DNA of 23,784 nucleotides from the NCBI GenBank assembly GCA_047636995.1, contig JBLIGQ010000044.1, positions 1-23,784 on the forward strand. The letters are read 5' to 3'. Below the pieces are notes generated by a model. It made no database searches. It had not been told where the DNA came from and saw nothing but the letters and a program-made list of their open reading frames with translations. This document shows positions 16,423 through 23,784 of the stretch, one piece after another. Source of the DNA: JAQWQB01 sp047636995. Its GTDB lineage: Bacteria; Bacteroidota; Bacteroidia; Flavobacteriales_D; Sanyastnellaceae. Position 1 is the stretch's first letter. Each line of letters starts with the position of its first letter. A program made the position numbers and the translations under genes.

Positions 16423-16844
16423 ATATTTGGGTTTTGATTATAACTAGTACAGTAACAAGACTCTTTTAACATTTGTTTTAAATTCAGTAATTTTAGGAAA
16501 TGATGAACTCATACTCAAGAATGTGCTTTTGATATCAAAAAACTGAAACTTGGGGCTAGATTCTGCTGTTTTGAGGAACCTCTTTTATACCTTAAAGGAT
16601 TAAAATAAGATTGTGATTTTGGTTCATGAAGTACTCAATTCCATCAAGAATATATTTTTTTCGACGAATTTTTTGGCGCTTCTATGACCAAACTGGGGGC
16701 AGTAGTTTTGAGAAAAGCGCTTCTTAAATAGTTGATTAACTTGCCATTCGTCGAAGTCTGAATCTCTTGAAACTTTTGCACCTGGCGAAGTCTGATTTTA
16801 GGGTCGGAGCCTTAGTTGATTAATCCATTTGAGTTTTTAGACAT
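16423..16844. other. Gene-poor region upstream of proteorhodopsin
   Basis: This AT-rich stretch must hold the opsin promoter at its left end. I find no intact gene. One open frame on the minus strand (16624-16797, 57 codons, no start codon, ends in TGA) reads DFDEWQVNQLFKKRFSQNYCP in part and looks coding-like, so it may be a relic, but I cannot name a family. The 10-mer CGAAGTCTGA occurs twice near 16752 and 16786, too short to mean much. Confidence 0.5.
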
Positions 16845-17174
16845 CAAACTGCGGGTAAATTAATTGGACAAACAACGTAGGGTGGATTGGTGAAATCTTC
16901 TACGCACTACGCCTTCATTGATGGTGGTAGAATGGCCGCGACTGATAATGCAGTTTTCGACCCAATTTAAAATGAATGGATTGGCGAAAATAAAGGGATT
17001 GCTCCTGACATTCAAGTCAGACAAGATGCGAAGTCATTGAGCGAAGGAAGAGACCCTCAGTTGGAAAGAGCAGTTGAGGAACTATTGAAGCAATTGGAAG
17101 GTGTAGAAGAGGTTGATATGACACCTCCTGAGTATTCGATGCCAGCCAAATTAGATCAATCCAAATGGAAATGA
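16845..17174 (+). pseudogene. Remnant of a tricorn/S41-type protease, C-terminal part
   Basis: Reading the frame that ends at TGA 17172-17174 gives AGKLIGQTT-stop-GGLV, HYAFIDGGRMAATDNAVFDP, a second stop, then EWIGENKGIAPDIQV and GRDPQLERAVEELLKQLE. This is the conserved C-terminal end of large S41 (tricorn-core) peptidases: the strand with TWGG, the IDGG and FDP segments, the GIAPDI turn and the DPQL helix. The first stop is TAG at 16878-16880, exactly where the family has Trp (TGG), so a single base change explains it; the second is TAA at 16968-16970. The catalytic Ser region and everything before it is missing. Family assignment is from pattern memory, but several motifs in order make chance unlikely. 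Confidence 0.8.
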
Positions 17175-17229
17175 ACAAGGGCTAAACTGCTTGAAGACGA
17201 AGTCTAAAAATCCATTGTAGACCCGTGAT

Positions 17230-17571
17230 ATGAACGTAAATTATAACAATCTAAAATTTAGACCTATTTCCAACTCTAGCAAGGGGGAGGTTTCTGCTGA
17301 GATGATTTTTCATTACAAGCAATTAGGTGCTATTCTTACCTGTTCCTACGAAGGGGAGCACATCATAAAAGGTCAATTAATGGGCTTGGTTGATGAAGAT
17401 GGTCGCATACAAATGAGGTACCATCAAATTAATAGTAGAGGTGAGCTCATGACCGGTATTTGCATCTCAAAACCTGAGCGAATGGAGAATGGGAAAATTC
17501 GGCTTCGCGAAGAGTGGCAATGGACTTCAGGAGATAAATCTAAAGGGAGCTCCATTTTGGAAGAAATCTGA
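17230..17571 (+). CDS. Small cytosolic protein, commonly annotated 'n-acetylglutamate synthase'-like
   Basis: A 113-residue protein without signal peptide: it starts MNVNYNNLKFRPISNSSKGEVS, has FHYKQLGAILTCSYEGEHIIKGQLMGLVDEDGRI in the centre and EWQWTSGDKSKGSSILEE at the end. I recognise this as a small beta-rich family widespread in Bacteroidota and Firmicutes whose database name 'n-acetylglutamate synthase' has, to my knowledge, little biochemical support; it has no GNAT acetyltransferase motif. It stands alone between decayed sequence on both sides, and has no neighbour suggesting arginine synthesis. The ATG at 17230 is the only reasonable start. Confidence 0.78.
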   Translation: MNVNYNNLKFRPISNSSKGEVSAEMIFHYKQLGAILTCSYEGEHIIKGQLMGLVDEDGRIQMRYHQINSRGELMTGICISKPERMENGKIRLREEWQWTSGDKSKGSSILEEI

Positions 17572-18095
17572 AAGAGTCAGTCTCACCTGTATTTAATCTA
17601 ACCGGAAGAGTTGCGCATTCAATTTAACTCTCACCTTGAGAAGAAGTAAACCCCAATGAAACCTATTTTTCTCTTAGCAACGCTTCTACTAACGCAAAAG
17701 CAGGGTATTGCATAGTTTGACAGCCGTTAGACTGCACTTCTCGTTGCAAAGGGGCATGAATTGAAAATAAAATCAGACATGAGTTCTTTCGGAAAGACGG
17801 TTTTATTTATACCGAAAAGGCATTTACGAAGTAGAGACGAAGGCCAGGCAATGCATGAGTAGATGGCCAGTAGAACATAAAGCCAGACGCCCTTTTATTC
17901 GTCTAAAAGGCCGATGTTCTTTGCCATTTTGGAATTGGTAATTTAGGGCGAAGGGGGGAGTAATCGTTCTGTTTTTTCCAAGCCCTAGAACATCCTTGCT
18001 TTCTAGAAGTTGGCACATCATTTGTAGAAATCGTTTGCAGCAATTATTTTTAATAATTGTATGATATTCGATGTACTCCTATTTTGGTTGTTTAT
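17572..18095. other. Gene-poor region with probable decayed fragments
   Basis: No intact gene is seen. At 17656-17715 a frame reads MKPIFLLATLLLTQKQGIA then stops, which resembles the front of a secreted-protein gene cut short. Near 17760-17834 a second short open stretch (IENKIRHEFFRKDGFIYTEKAFTK, given here in part) also has coding character in another frame. Neither can be assigned. A 65-codon minus-strand frame at 17824-18021 looks like chance. The right end carries the promoter of the next gene. Confidence 0.45.
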
Positions 18096-18126
18096 TTTGT
18101 TGACGAGAATTTAAAAGTTACTTTTT
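18096..18126 (+). promoter_or_regulatory. Promoter of the T9SS cargo gene, Bacteroidota type
   Basis: TTTG (18096-18099), exactly 19 nt, then TACTTTTT (18119-18126) fits TTTG-N19-TAnnTTTG with one mismatch at the last base. Transcription would start near 18132, about 33 nt before the ATG at 18165. Confidence 0.55.
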
Positions 18127-18164
18127 TCAGCTAAACAGCCACTAACATTCAAATTAAAAACACA

Positions 18165-20660
18165 ATGCGCACAATAAACCTCTCCAACTCAAGAATAATT
18201 CAAAGCATTTTATTACTCATAGCATTAGCTTTTTTCCCATCAACCACTGGCGCTCAGGACTGGGTCCAGCTAGGTATAGACATCGATGGTGAGGCAGAGA
18301 ATGATTTCTCAGGCACTACTGTAAGCTTAAGTACTGACGGGTCAACACTCGCTATCGGGGCGGCTTACAATCAAGGGAATGGATTAAATGCGGGCCATGT
18401 GCGGGTGTTCAAGCTCCTAGCAGGAGAATGGACCCAACTAGGAGAAGATATTGACGGTGAGGCTCCTAGTGACGAGTCGGGTTTCTCTGTAAGCTTAAGC
18501 GCTGATGGTTCTGCTGTAGCCATTGGCGCGCGTAAAAATTCTGAAACCGGACCAGATGCTGGTCATGTGCGGGTGTATAAATTCCTTTCAGAAGAGTGGA
18601 TACAACTTGGCGAAGATATGGATGGCGAAGCTGAAGACGATTTGTCAGGATGGTCTGTGAGTTTGAGTGGGGATGGATTGACCGTTGCCATAGGAGCTCC
18701 TGATAATGAGGGAAACGGACTAAGTACGGGCCATGTGAGGGTGTATAAATTCCTATCAGAAGAATGGACTCAATTAGGAAGTGATATAGACGGTGAAACT
18801 ACTACAAGCGCTTCTGGATGGGCCCTAAGTTTAAGTTCTGATGGTTTAACTATTGCCATTGGGGCCATTAATAACTCCGATATCGCAGTATTTTCTGGTG
18901 AGGTAAAGGTGTATAAATTTTTGTCAGAAGAATGGACACAGCAAGGTGCAGATATTAACGGTGAAGCTGAGGGTGATAATTCAGGAAATGCTATAAGCTT
19001 AAGCGCAGACGGTCTAATCCTTGCCATAGGTGCCTACAAAAATGATGGGAACGGGCAAAATGCCGGACATGTGCGGGTGTATCAATTCTCATTAGGAGAA
19101 TGGACACAACAAGGTGAAGATATAAATGGTGAAGCAGCTGGTGACCAATCAGGTACCTCCGTAAGTCTTAGCGCTAATGGTTTAACACTTGCCATTGGCG
19201 CACATCAAAATACCGGAAACGGAATGTTTTCAGGTCATGTCAGAGTTTTTCAATTCTTATTAGGAGAATGGACGCAACAAGGTGATGATATAGATGGTGA
19301 AGCAATTGGTGACTTCTCAGGTCAGGCCATAAGCTTAAGCGCTGATGGTTCTACCGTTGCCATTGGAGCTCAAGGAAGTGACGAAAATGGACCAAATTCC
19401 GGACATGTGCGCGTTTTTTCTCAGGTATGCCCGGGAACTGCTAGTACACTGGACATTGCTGTATGTGAAAGTATAATCAGTCCTTCTGGTGATTTCACAT
19501 GGTCTGCTAGTGGCACTTATGTAGATGTTATTGAGAATGTAAATGGCTGTGATAGCACGATCACAGTGAACTTAACCATTCAAAATTCTTTTGCCACTGA
19601 CGTGCGAATGTCCTGCGAACCCTTTACATGGATAGACGAAAATGTTTATTCCACGTCGAACACCACAGCCACCCATATCATTCCGAATGCTGCAGGTTGT
19701 GATTCATTGATTACCCTAAATCTCACCATCAACCAATCAACGTCTTCTACAGATGTGCAAACAGCATGCGAACCCTTTACATGGATAGACGAAAATGTTT
19801 ATTCCACGTCGAACACCACAGCTACCCACATCATTCCGAATGCGGTAGGATGTGATTCATTGATTACCCTAAATCTCACCATCAACCAATCAACGTCTTC
19901 TACAGATGTGCAAACAGCATGCGAACCCTTTACATGGATAGATGAAAATGTTTATTCCACGTCGAACACCACAGCTACCCATATCATTCCGAATGCTGCA
20001 GGATGTGATTCATTGATTACCCTAAATCTCACCATCAACCAATCGACGTCTTCTACAGATGTGCAAACGTCATGCGGTCCCTTTACATGGATTGATGAAA
20101 ATGTATATGACGCTTCTAACAGTTCGGCTACCTATGTTATTCCGAATGCGGTAGGATGTGATTCATTGATTACGCTAGATTTAACCGTCTACGGGCCAAC
20201 AACAATAACGCTATCAGGCAATACATTGACTGCTGACGTGGCTGGATTGGATTATCAATGGGTAGATTGTGATGCTGATTTCGAAGTGATTGATGGAGAA
20301 ACGAATCAAACTTTTAATCCAATTGCAGGGGGTAATTATGCCGTAATAACAAACAATGGATTCTGTACATATACATCAGATTGTGTTAATGTCCTTCTGG
20401 TTGGAATTGATTCTAGTACGTTTAAAGACGCGATATCGCTTTATCCGAATCCAACAACGGGTAACTTCTCTATCAACTTAGGAAGTCATTTAAGGAAGAT
20501 AGAATACCAGATCATCAACCCATTGGGGGAGGTTGTTCAAGCGCAGTCGGGAATAGAAACAACATTGTTAAATCTGAACATCGAAGGCGCATCGGGTCTT
20601 TACCTCGTGATTCTGTCTTCAGGAAATGAAAACACGACCCTTCGGATTGTAAAAGAATAG
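18165..20660 (+). CDS. Secreted repeat protein with T9SS type A sorting domain
   Basis: An 831-residue exported protein. Residues 1-30 form a signal peptide (IIQSILLLIALAFFPSTTGA). Residues 31-421 hold seven repeats of about 56 residues with consensus EWTQLGEDIDGEA, SGxSVSLSADG, LAIGA, GHVRVYKF; each repeat is acidic and resembles the FG-GAP/integrin-like blade type, and seven would close one propeller. Residues 422-478 are a degenerate Cys-containing module. Residues 479-678 are four 51-residue repeats (EPFTWIDENVYSTSN..GCDSLITLNLTI), each with two Cys that could form a disulfide. After a linker Ig-like module, about 757-831 is a type A sorting domain with LYPNPTTGNFSI and a final GLYLVILSSG..LRIVKE, which directs export by the type IX system and attachment to the cell surface. 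An adhesive or surface role is inferred. Confidence 0.9.
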   Translation: MRTINLSNSRIIQSILLLIALAFFPSTTGAQDWVQLGIDIDGEAENDFSGTTVSLSTDGSTLAIGAAYNQGNGLNAGHVRVFKLLAGEWTQLGEDIDGEAPSDESGFSVSLSADGSAVAIGARKNSETGPDAGHVRVYKFLSEEWIQLGEDMDGEAEDDLSGWSVSLSGDGLTVAIGAPDNEGNGLSTGHVRVYKFLSEEWTQLGSDIDGETTTSASGWALSLSSDGLTIAIGAINNSDIAVFSGEVKVYKFLSEEWTQQGADINGEAEGDNSGNAISLSADGLILAIGAYKNDGNGQNAGHVRVYQFSLGEWTQQGEDINGEAAGDQSGTSVSLSANGLTLAIGAHQNTGNGMFSGHVRVFQFLLGEWTQQGDDIDGEAIGDFSGQAISLSADGSTVAIGAQGSDENGPNSGHVRVFSQVCPGTASTLDIAVCESIISPSGDFTWSASGTYVDVIENVNGCDSTITVNLTIQNSFATDVRMSCEPFTWIDENVYSTSNTTATHIIPNAAGCDSLITLNLTINQSTSSTDVQTACEPFTWIDENVYSTSNTTATHIIPNAVGCDSLITLNLTINQSTSSTDVQTACEPFTWIDENVYSTSNTTATHIIPNAAGCDSLITLNLTINQSTSSTDVQTSCGPFTWIDENVYDASNSSATYVIPNAVGCDSLITLDLTVYGPTTITLSGNTLTADVAGLDYQWVDCDADFEVIDGETNQTFNPIAGGNYAVITNNGFCTYTSDCVNVLLVGIDSSTFKDAISLYPNPTTGNFSINLGSHLRKIEYQIINPLGEVVQAQSGIETTLLNLNIEGASGLYLVILSSGNENTTLRIVKE
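18258..19427 (+). repeat. Seven tandem 'DIDGEA' propeller-type repeats
   Basis: Seven units of roughly 165-170 bp encode W(T/V/I)Q(L/Q)G-x-D-(I/M)-(D/N)-GE, then SGxxxSLSxDGxxxAIGA, then GHVRV(Y/F). They are clearly alike in protein but have diverged at DNA level, so this array is older than the 153-bp array that follows. Confidence 0.85.
19599..20195 (+). repeat. 153-bp tandem repeats, four units
   Basis: Units begin at 19599, 19752, 19905 and 20058; the shared block CCCTTTACATGGAT recurs at exact 153-nt steps (51 codons). Units 1 to 3 are almost the same base for base, differing at a handful of positions such as GACGAA/GATGAA and GCAGGT/GTAGGA, while unit 4 has diverged over its second half (DASNSSATYVIPNA). 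The pattern points to recent duplication or gene conversion of the first three. Confidence 0.95.
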
Positions 20661-20709
20661 CAACGGTTTATTCTAATTGTATTCAATCCTAAAATCTAGG
20701 AGGCTTCAT

Positions 20710-20745
20710 AACCCTGTTTTTTCGCCATTACTTAGGCAGGGTTTT
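20710..20745 (+). terminator. Probable terminator after the T9SS cargo gene
   Basis: AACCCTG (20710-20716) pairs with CAGGGTT (20737-20743) and TT follows, 49 nt past the stop codon. The 20-nt loop is long and the T-tract short, so this is a moderate call. Confidence 0.45.
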
Positions 20746-21323
20746 AAGGGCGAAATCAAAGCGCACTTCAACGGCCCAGAAGTTCGCGATAAAACATGAT
20801 TAGACTCTTCTTGGAAATGCGCGCATAGTGATGTGAAGAAGCCTTATGTCCACTAGGGACGAATGGAGTCAAAATCAATCAGGATTCGAAGATCGAAATA
20901 TGCCAGATACTATGATGAAGTATCAAGATGAATTTCAGAATCATTATTCGGATAGAAATCATTTGAATATTTCAGGATCTTTTAAAAGAACAAAATTCGA
21001 CATCAACCTCCATCTTAAAGGTTGATACCGAAGTAGTTTAGCCCCCAATTAGTTCGGTGTGCTATTTTAAAATTCAACGAGTACATTTGAAGTCTGAAAT
21101 AGAAGCTGGTGAAGCTTGTCGCAAAGAGCTAAGTCCGGCAGAGAAAGAGAATCGGTTGCTTCGGAAGCTGGAAATTGACGGGAAGGTTGAGCCAGAAGTG
21201 AATCGTGAACTTTTAAAAAAAAAGTTTGGGACTTCAGATCGAATAAGGACTTACGTTTTTCCAAGCCACAGGCCAGACAGTTTGATCCGCTAGCGGCAAT
21301 GCCTGCGCACTCAAATGCAATTC
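20746..21323. other. Gene-poor region with small ORFs of uncertain status
   Basis: No recognisable gene is intact here. On the plus strand 20846-21025 is a 59-codon frame from ATG, with coding-like composition (FQNHYSDRNHLNISGSFK in part); it may be a fragment of a beta-barrel or other protein, but no family can be named. A second frame, 21057-21293, starts only at GTG, is highly charged (SPAEKENRLLRKLEIDGKV) and ends with SDRIRTYVFP. That last string looks like release factor 1 (IRTYNFP) but also like the false proteins read antisense to tRNA genes, and no cloverleaf folds here. I treat both as unproven. Confidence 0.4.
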
Positions 21324-21330
21324 AAAAAGG
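21324..21330 (+). promoter_or_regulatory. Shine-Dalgarno-like site of the dihydroorotase gene
   Basis: AAAAAGG lies 6 nt before the ATG at 21337. Most other genes in the window, as usual in Bacteroidota, have no such purine run at this distance, so it stands out and supports this start. Confidence 0.4.
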
Positions 21331-21336
21331 TGAATA

Positions 21337-22686
21337 ATGAACGAAAGAATTTTAATTAAGAATGCAACGGTTGTGAATGAAGGAAAATCATTTGTCACAG
21401 ATGTACTTTTGGCAGATGGACTTATTGAGCAAATCGGAAACATTGCCATTGAACCAAATCATAAATTAATTGATGGAACAGGCAAACACTTGTTCCCAGG
21501 AATCATTGACGGACAAGTCCATTTTAGAGATCCCGGACTTACGCATAAAGGTGATTTGTATACAGAAAGTAAGGCTGCTGTTGCGGGTGGGGTAACTTCT
21601 TTCATTGATATGCCAAACACAGTTCCGAATGTTTTAACCGTTGAAAGCCTAAAAGCAAAGTATGAAATCGCTTCAAAAAAATCTTTAGCAAACTATGCGT
21701 TTTTTCTTGGTGTAAATGGGGATAATATTGATGAGGTTATAGCCATGGACACGAGTCAGTTTATGGGGGTTTCAGATGATGGATTGTATTTTACCAAAAA
21801 AGGAAATCTACTTGCTGACAGTCCAGAAAAAATGGAGAAACTATTTGCTAACTGCAAATCCATCATCGCTATTCATTCTGAAAAAGAAGAGATAGTTGAA
21901 AAAAACGAACAGGCTTTCAGAGCGCAATATGGGGATGATATTCCCGCAAAGTTTCATCCTGTAATTAGAAACACAGAAGGTTGTTACGAAGCTACAAAGC
22001 GTGCGATTGAAATAGCTGAAAGACATGATGCTCGATTACATATTTTACACTTAACTACTGAAGCAGAAACGCATTTATTTCGAAATGATATTCCGCTGAA
22101 AGAGAAAAAAATAACCACTGAAGTGTCTGTACATCACCTCTGGTTTTCTGACATAGACTATGAACGCTTGGGAATGCTGATTAAATGGAACCCCGCCATA
22201 AAAACGGAACATGACAAAGAAGGCTTGCTAAAGGCGCTACTTGATGACAGAATAGATCTTATAACCACAGACCACGCTCCTCATACTTTAGAAGAAAAGG
22301 AACAACCTTACTTTCAATCAATGTCTGGAGCACCAATGGTTCAGCATTCGCTCAATTGTATGTTAGAATTCTATAAAAGAGGGCTTATTTCATTGGAGAA
22401 AATAGTTGAGAAAATGTGTCATAATCCTGCTATTCTCTATAACATGACAAACAGAGGATTTATCCGAGAAGGATATCATGCAGATTTAACCTTGGTGGAC
22501 TTGAGTAGCAAATGGACAGTAGCTAAAGATAATCTCCTTTATAAATGTGGCTGGTCACCTTTGGAAGGAACACTATTCCAAACGGAAATCAAACAGACAT
22601 TCGTGAACGGAAATTTGGTCTATGATGATGGCCTTTGGAATGAAGAGAAAAAAGGTGTAGCAATAGATTTTACCACGGAAGATTAA
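21337..22686 (+). CDS. pyrC: Dihydroorotase (amidohydrolase superfamily)
   Basis: Dihydroorotase interconverts carbamoyl aspartate and dihydroorotate, the third step of pyrimidine synthesis. The 449-residue length and overall pattern fit: FPGIIDGQVHFRDPG (53-67), AGGVTSFIDMPNT (83-95), IAIHSEKE (177-184, His180), LHILHLTT (234-241), TTDHAPHTLEEK (310-321, Asp312 and its His) and YKCGWSPLEGT toward the end. Two points are odd: the first His of the usual HxH is Gln60, leaving His62, and the carboxylated Lys of the common CGIKVFMG motif is absent; instead there is GVSDDG (144-149), the Asp-type motif seen in class I enzymes such as those of Bacillus. It is followed by the DUF6671 gene after 21 nt. 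It may be a second, divergent copy; activity on dihydroorotate is likely but unproven. Confidence 0.82.
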   Translation: MNERILIKNATVVNEGKSFVTDVLLADGLIEQIGNIAIEPNHKLIDGTGKHLFPGIIDGQVHFRDPGLTHKGDLYTESKAAVAGGVTSFIDMPNTVPNVLTVESLKAKYEIASKKSLANYAFFLGVNGDNIDEVIAMDTSQFMGVSDDGLYFTKKGNLLADSPEKMEKLFANCKSIIAIHSEKEEIVEKNEQAFRAQYGDDIPAKFHPVIRNTEGCYEATKRAIEIAERHDARLHILHLTTEAETHLFRNDIPLKEKKITTEVSVHHLWFSDIDYERLGMLIKWNPAIKTEHDKEGLLKALLDDRIDLITTDHAPHTLEEKEQPYFQSMSGAPMVQHSLNCMLEFYKRGLISLEKIVEKMCHNPAILYNMTNRGFIREGYHADLTLVDLSSKWTVAKDNLLYKCGWSPLEGTLFQTEIKQTFVNGNLVYDDGLWNEEKKGVAIDFTTED

Positions 22687-22707
22687 AATTAAAAATTTGA
22701 GTCCATT

Positions 22708-23544
22708 ATGTTCAAAGGTAGAGGCTTAGTAATAGCGACAAAACACGAAAAGGAAAAAGTAATTGCACCGCTATTGGAAGAGGCCTTAGGTGTAGTTTGC
22801 TTCATACAAGAAGATTTCGATACAGATACTCTTGGAACTTTTACAGGAGAAATTGAAAGAGAACTTGACCCTATATCTACTGCAAGACAAAAATGCTTGA
22901 TGGCAATGGAAGCAAGTAATTGTGATCTAGGAATAGCAAGTGAAGGTTCTTTTGGTCCGCATCCTTCCCTGTTTTTTGTAAGTGCTGACGACGAGTTTTT
23001 AATCTTTCTTGACAAGAAAAATAATTTGGAGATTATAGTCAGAGAACTAAGTACAGAAACCAATTTTAACGGCAGCCAAATTAAGAATGAACAAGAACTT
23101 TTAGCCTTTGCTGATTTAATAAAATTTCCTTCTCACGGACTGATACTTCGTCAATCAAAAACAGACAACAGTGATTTAGTCAAAGGCATTACAAATCTTG
23201 AAGATTTAAAAAGATCATTTCATTTAATGCTTGAAAAGTTCAGTGCTGTTTACGCCGAAACCGATATGAGGGCGATGTACAATCCGAGTAGAATGAATGT
23301 AATTGAAAATGCGGCCAAAAAATTGGTAGATAAGATAAACGCTTGTTGCCCTCAATGCAACATCCCGGGTTTCGGGGTTACAGATTCAAAAAAAGGATTA
23401 GAATGTAGTTTGTGCGGTTCACCCACCAATTCTACGTTAAGTTTTATTTCTAGCTGTCAAAAATGCACTTTCAAAAAAGAAGAAATGTATCCGCATAAAA
23501 AAACAACTGAAGACCCAATGTATTGCGATTTCTGTAATCCATAA
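22708..23544 (+). CDS. DUF6671-like protein with C-terminal zinc ribbons
   Basis: A 278-residue cytosolic protein, no signal peptide. It starts MFKGRGLVIATKHEKEKVIAPLLEEALGV and has an alpha/beta body to about residue 205 with conserved-looking acidic and Gly/Ser stretches (ASNCDLGIASEGSFGPHPSLFF). The end carries four CxxC pairs: CPQC, CSLC, CQKC and CDFC, so it probably binds two zinc ions in zinc-ribbon form. I associate this pattern with DUF6671, for which I know no function. It lies 21 nt downstream of the dihydroorotase on the same strand, almost certainly co-transcribed. The next gene is an inverted transposase. Confidence 0.7.
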   Translation: MFKGRGLVIATKHEKEKVIAPLLEEALGVVCFIQEDFDTDTLGTFTGEIERELDPISTARQKCLMAMEASNCDLGIASEGSFGPHPSLFFVSADDEFLIFLDKKNNLEIIVRELSTETNFNGSQIKNEQELLAFADLIKFPSHGLILRQSKTDNSDLVKGITNLEDLKRSFHLMLEKFSAVYAETDMRAMYNPSRMNVIENAAKKLVDKINACCPQCNIPGFGVTDSKKGLECSLCGSPTNSTLSFISSCQKCTFKKEEMYPHKKTTEDPMYCDFCNP

Positions 23545-23575
23545 GTAAGTTGATAGATCTTAATGTATATCCGCT

Positions 23576-23784
23576 TCAACATAGACGATTCAAAGCTACG
23601 GTCTTAAGTAGCTGATTTACAATCTCATCCCGTTTAAAGCGATTATTGAATTTGTAACAGAACTCCTCTAGGTGCAATTGAAGCCACAGATCAGATAGAT
23701 GATGGTATACTCCAAGGAATACGCGCTTAGCATTGCTAATGGCAATGTGCACCCAAGGCAAGGCTTTGAAGGCCTTTTTGGGTT
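23576..23784 (-). mobile_element. IS1595-family (ISXO2-like) transposase, C-terminal part, runs off the window
   Basis: The frame is open through the right edge: KKAFKALPWVHIAISNAKRVFLGVYHHLSDLWLQLHLEEFCYKFNNRF (in part) matches the C-terminal end of ISXO2-like DDE transposases, with its WVHI, NAKR..LGVYH and the LEEFCYKFNNRF helix. The stop is at 23576-23578; the start and the catalytic Asp residues lie outside the window. The left end of the element should be in the 30 nt between this stop and the DUF6671 gene, but its inverted repeat cannot be identified without the other end. Whether the copy is intact cannot be told. Confidence 0.8.

Noticed and set aside
16749..16795. Repeated 10-mer CGAAGTCTGA
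   Set aside because: Only two copies of a short string; no array structure, so not a CRISPR or regulatory repeat.
17824..18021. 65-codon minus-strand frame
   Set aside because: Basic, low-information sequence without homology I recognise, and interrupted surroundings; chance is the simpler reading.
21230..21300. Possible tRNA gene on the minus strand, suggested by the SDRIRTY translation and a TTCGATC loop-like string
   Set aside because: The T-stem pairs only in part, no matching acceptor or anticodon stem could be built, so no tRNA is called.

Overview
The window looks like a chromosomal segment of a Bacteroidota bacterium, most likely a marine or aquatic member of the Flavobacteriales. 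The signs are a secreted protein with a type IX secretion (T9SS) C-terminal sorting domain, a proteorhodopsin gene next to a Brp/Blh-type carotene dioxygenase gene, a lipoprotein built of Reg_prop repeats, DUF1573 and DUF3108 proteins, promoters of the TTTG-N18/19-TAnnTTTG type, and few Shine-Dalgarno sequences. The taxonomic call is inference; there is no rRNA gene to confirm it.

Region 1 (1-7900) is housekeeping and small accessory genes: dnaN with a very clear Bacteroidota promoter, a rhomboid protease, a short exported protein, a uridine-phosphorylase-like enzyme, a SirB1/transglutaminase-like protein, an overlapping pair for glycan priming (sugar-phosphate transferase and DegT/DnrJ aminotransferase), a pterin dehydratase, and the DUF1573-DUF3108 pair, which has a terminator-like hairpin inside the start of the second gene.

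Region 2 (7900-14600) is cell-envelope work: a C-terminal processing protease with PDZ domain, penicillin-binding protein 1C, an exported protein with a TonB-like C-terminal domain, and a lipoprotein with exactly seven Reg_prop repeats, enough for one beta-propeller.

Region 3 (14600-16430) is the phototrophy pair on the minus strand. Proteorhodopsin carries the D-T-E proton-pump motif, a green-type tuning residue (Met) and the retinal lysine. Blh would make the retinal from beta-carotene. A strong hairpin between them, 14 nt before the blh start, probably lowers blh expression relative to the opsin. Carotenoid synthesis genes are not in the window.

Region 4 (16430-18160) is gene-poor and holds decayed genes, including the C-terminal part of a tricorn/S41-type protease with two in-frame stops, around one small intact gene. 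Region 5 (18160-20750) is one large T9SS cargo protein with seven propeller-like repeats followed by four 153-bp tandem repeats, three of them nearly identical. Region 6 (20750-23784) is another decayed stretch, then a two-gene unit (a dihydroorotase with unusual metal-site residues and a DUF6671 zinc-ribbon protein), then the end of an IS1595-family transposase running off the window. I see no CRISPR array, prophage, convincing tRNA gene or replication origin.
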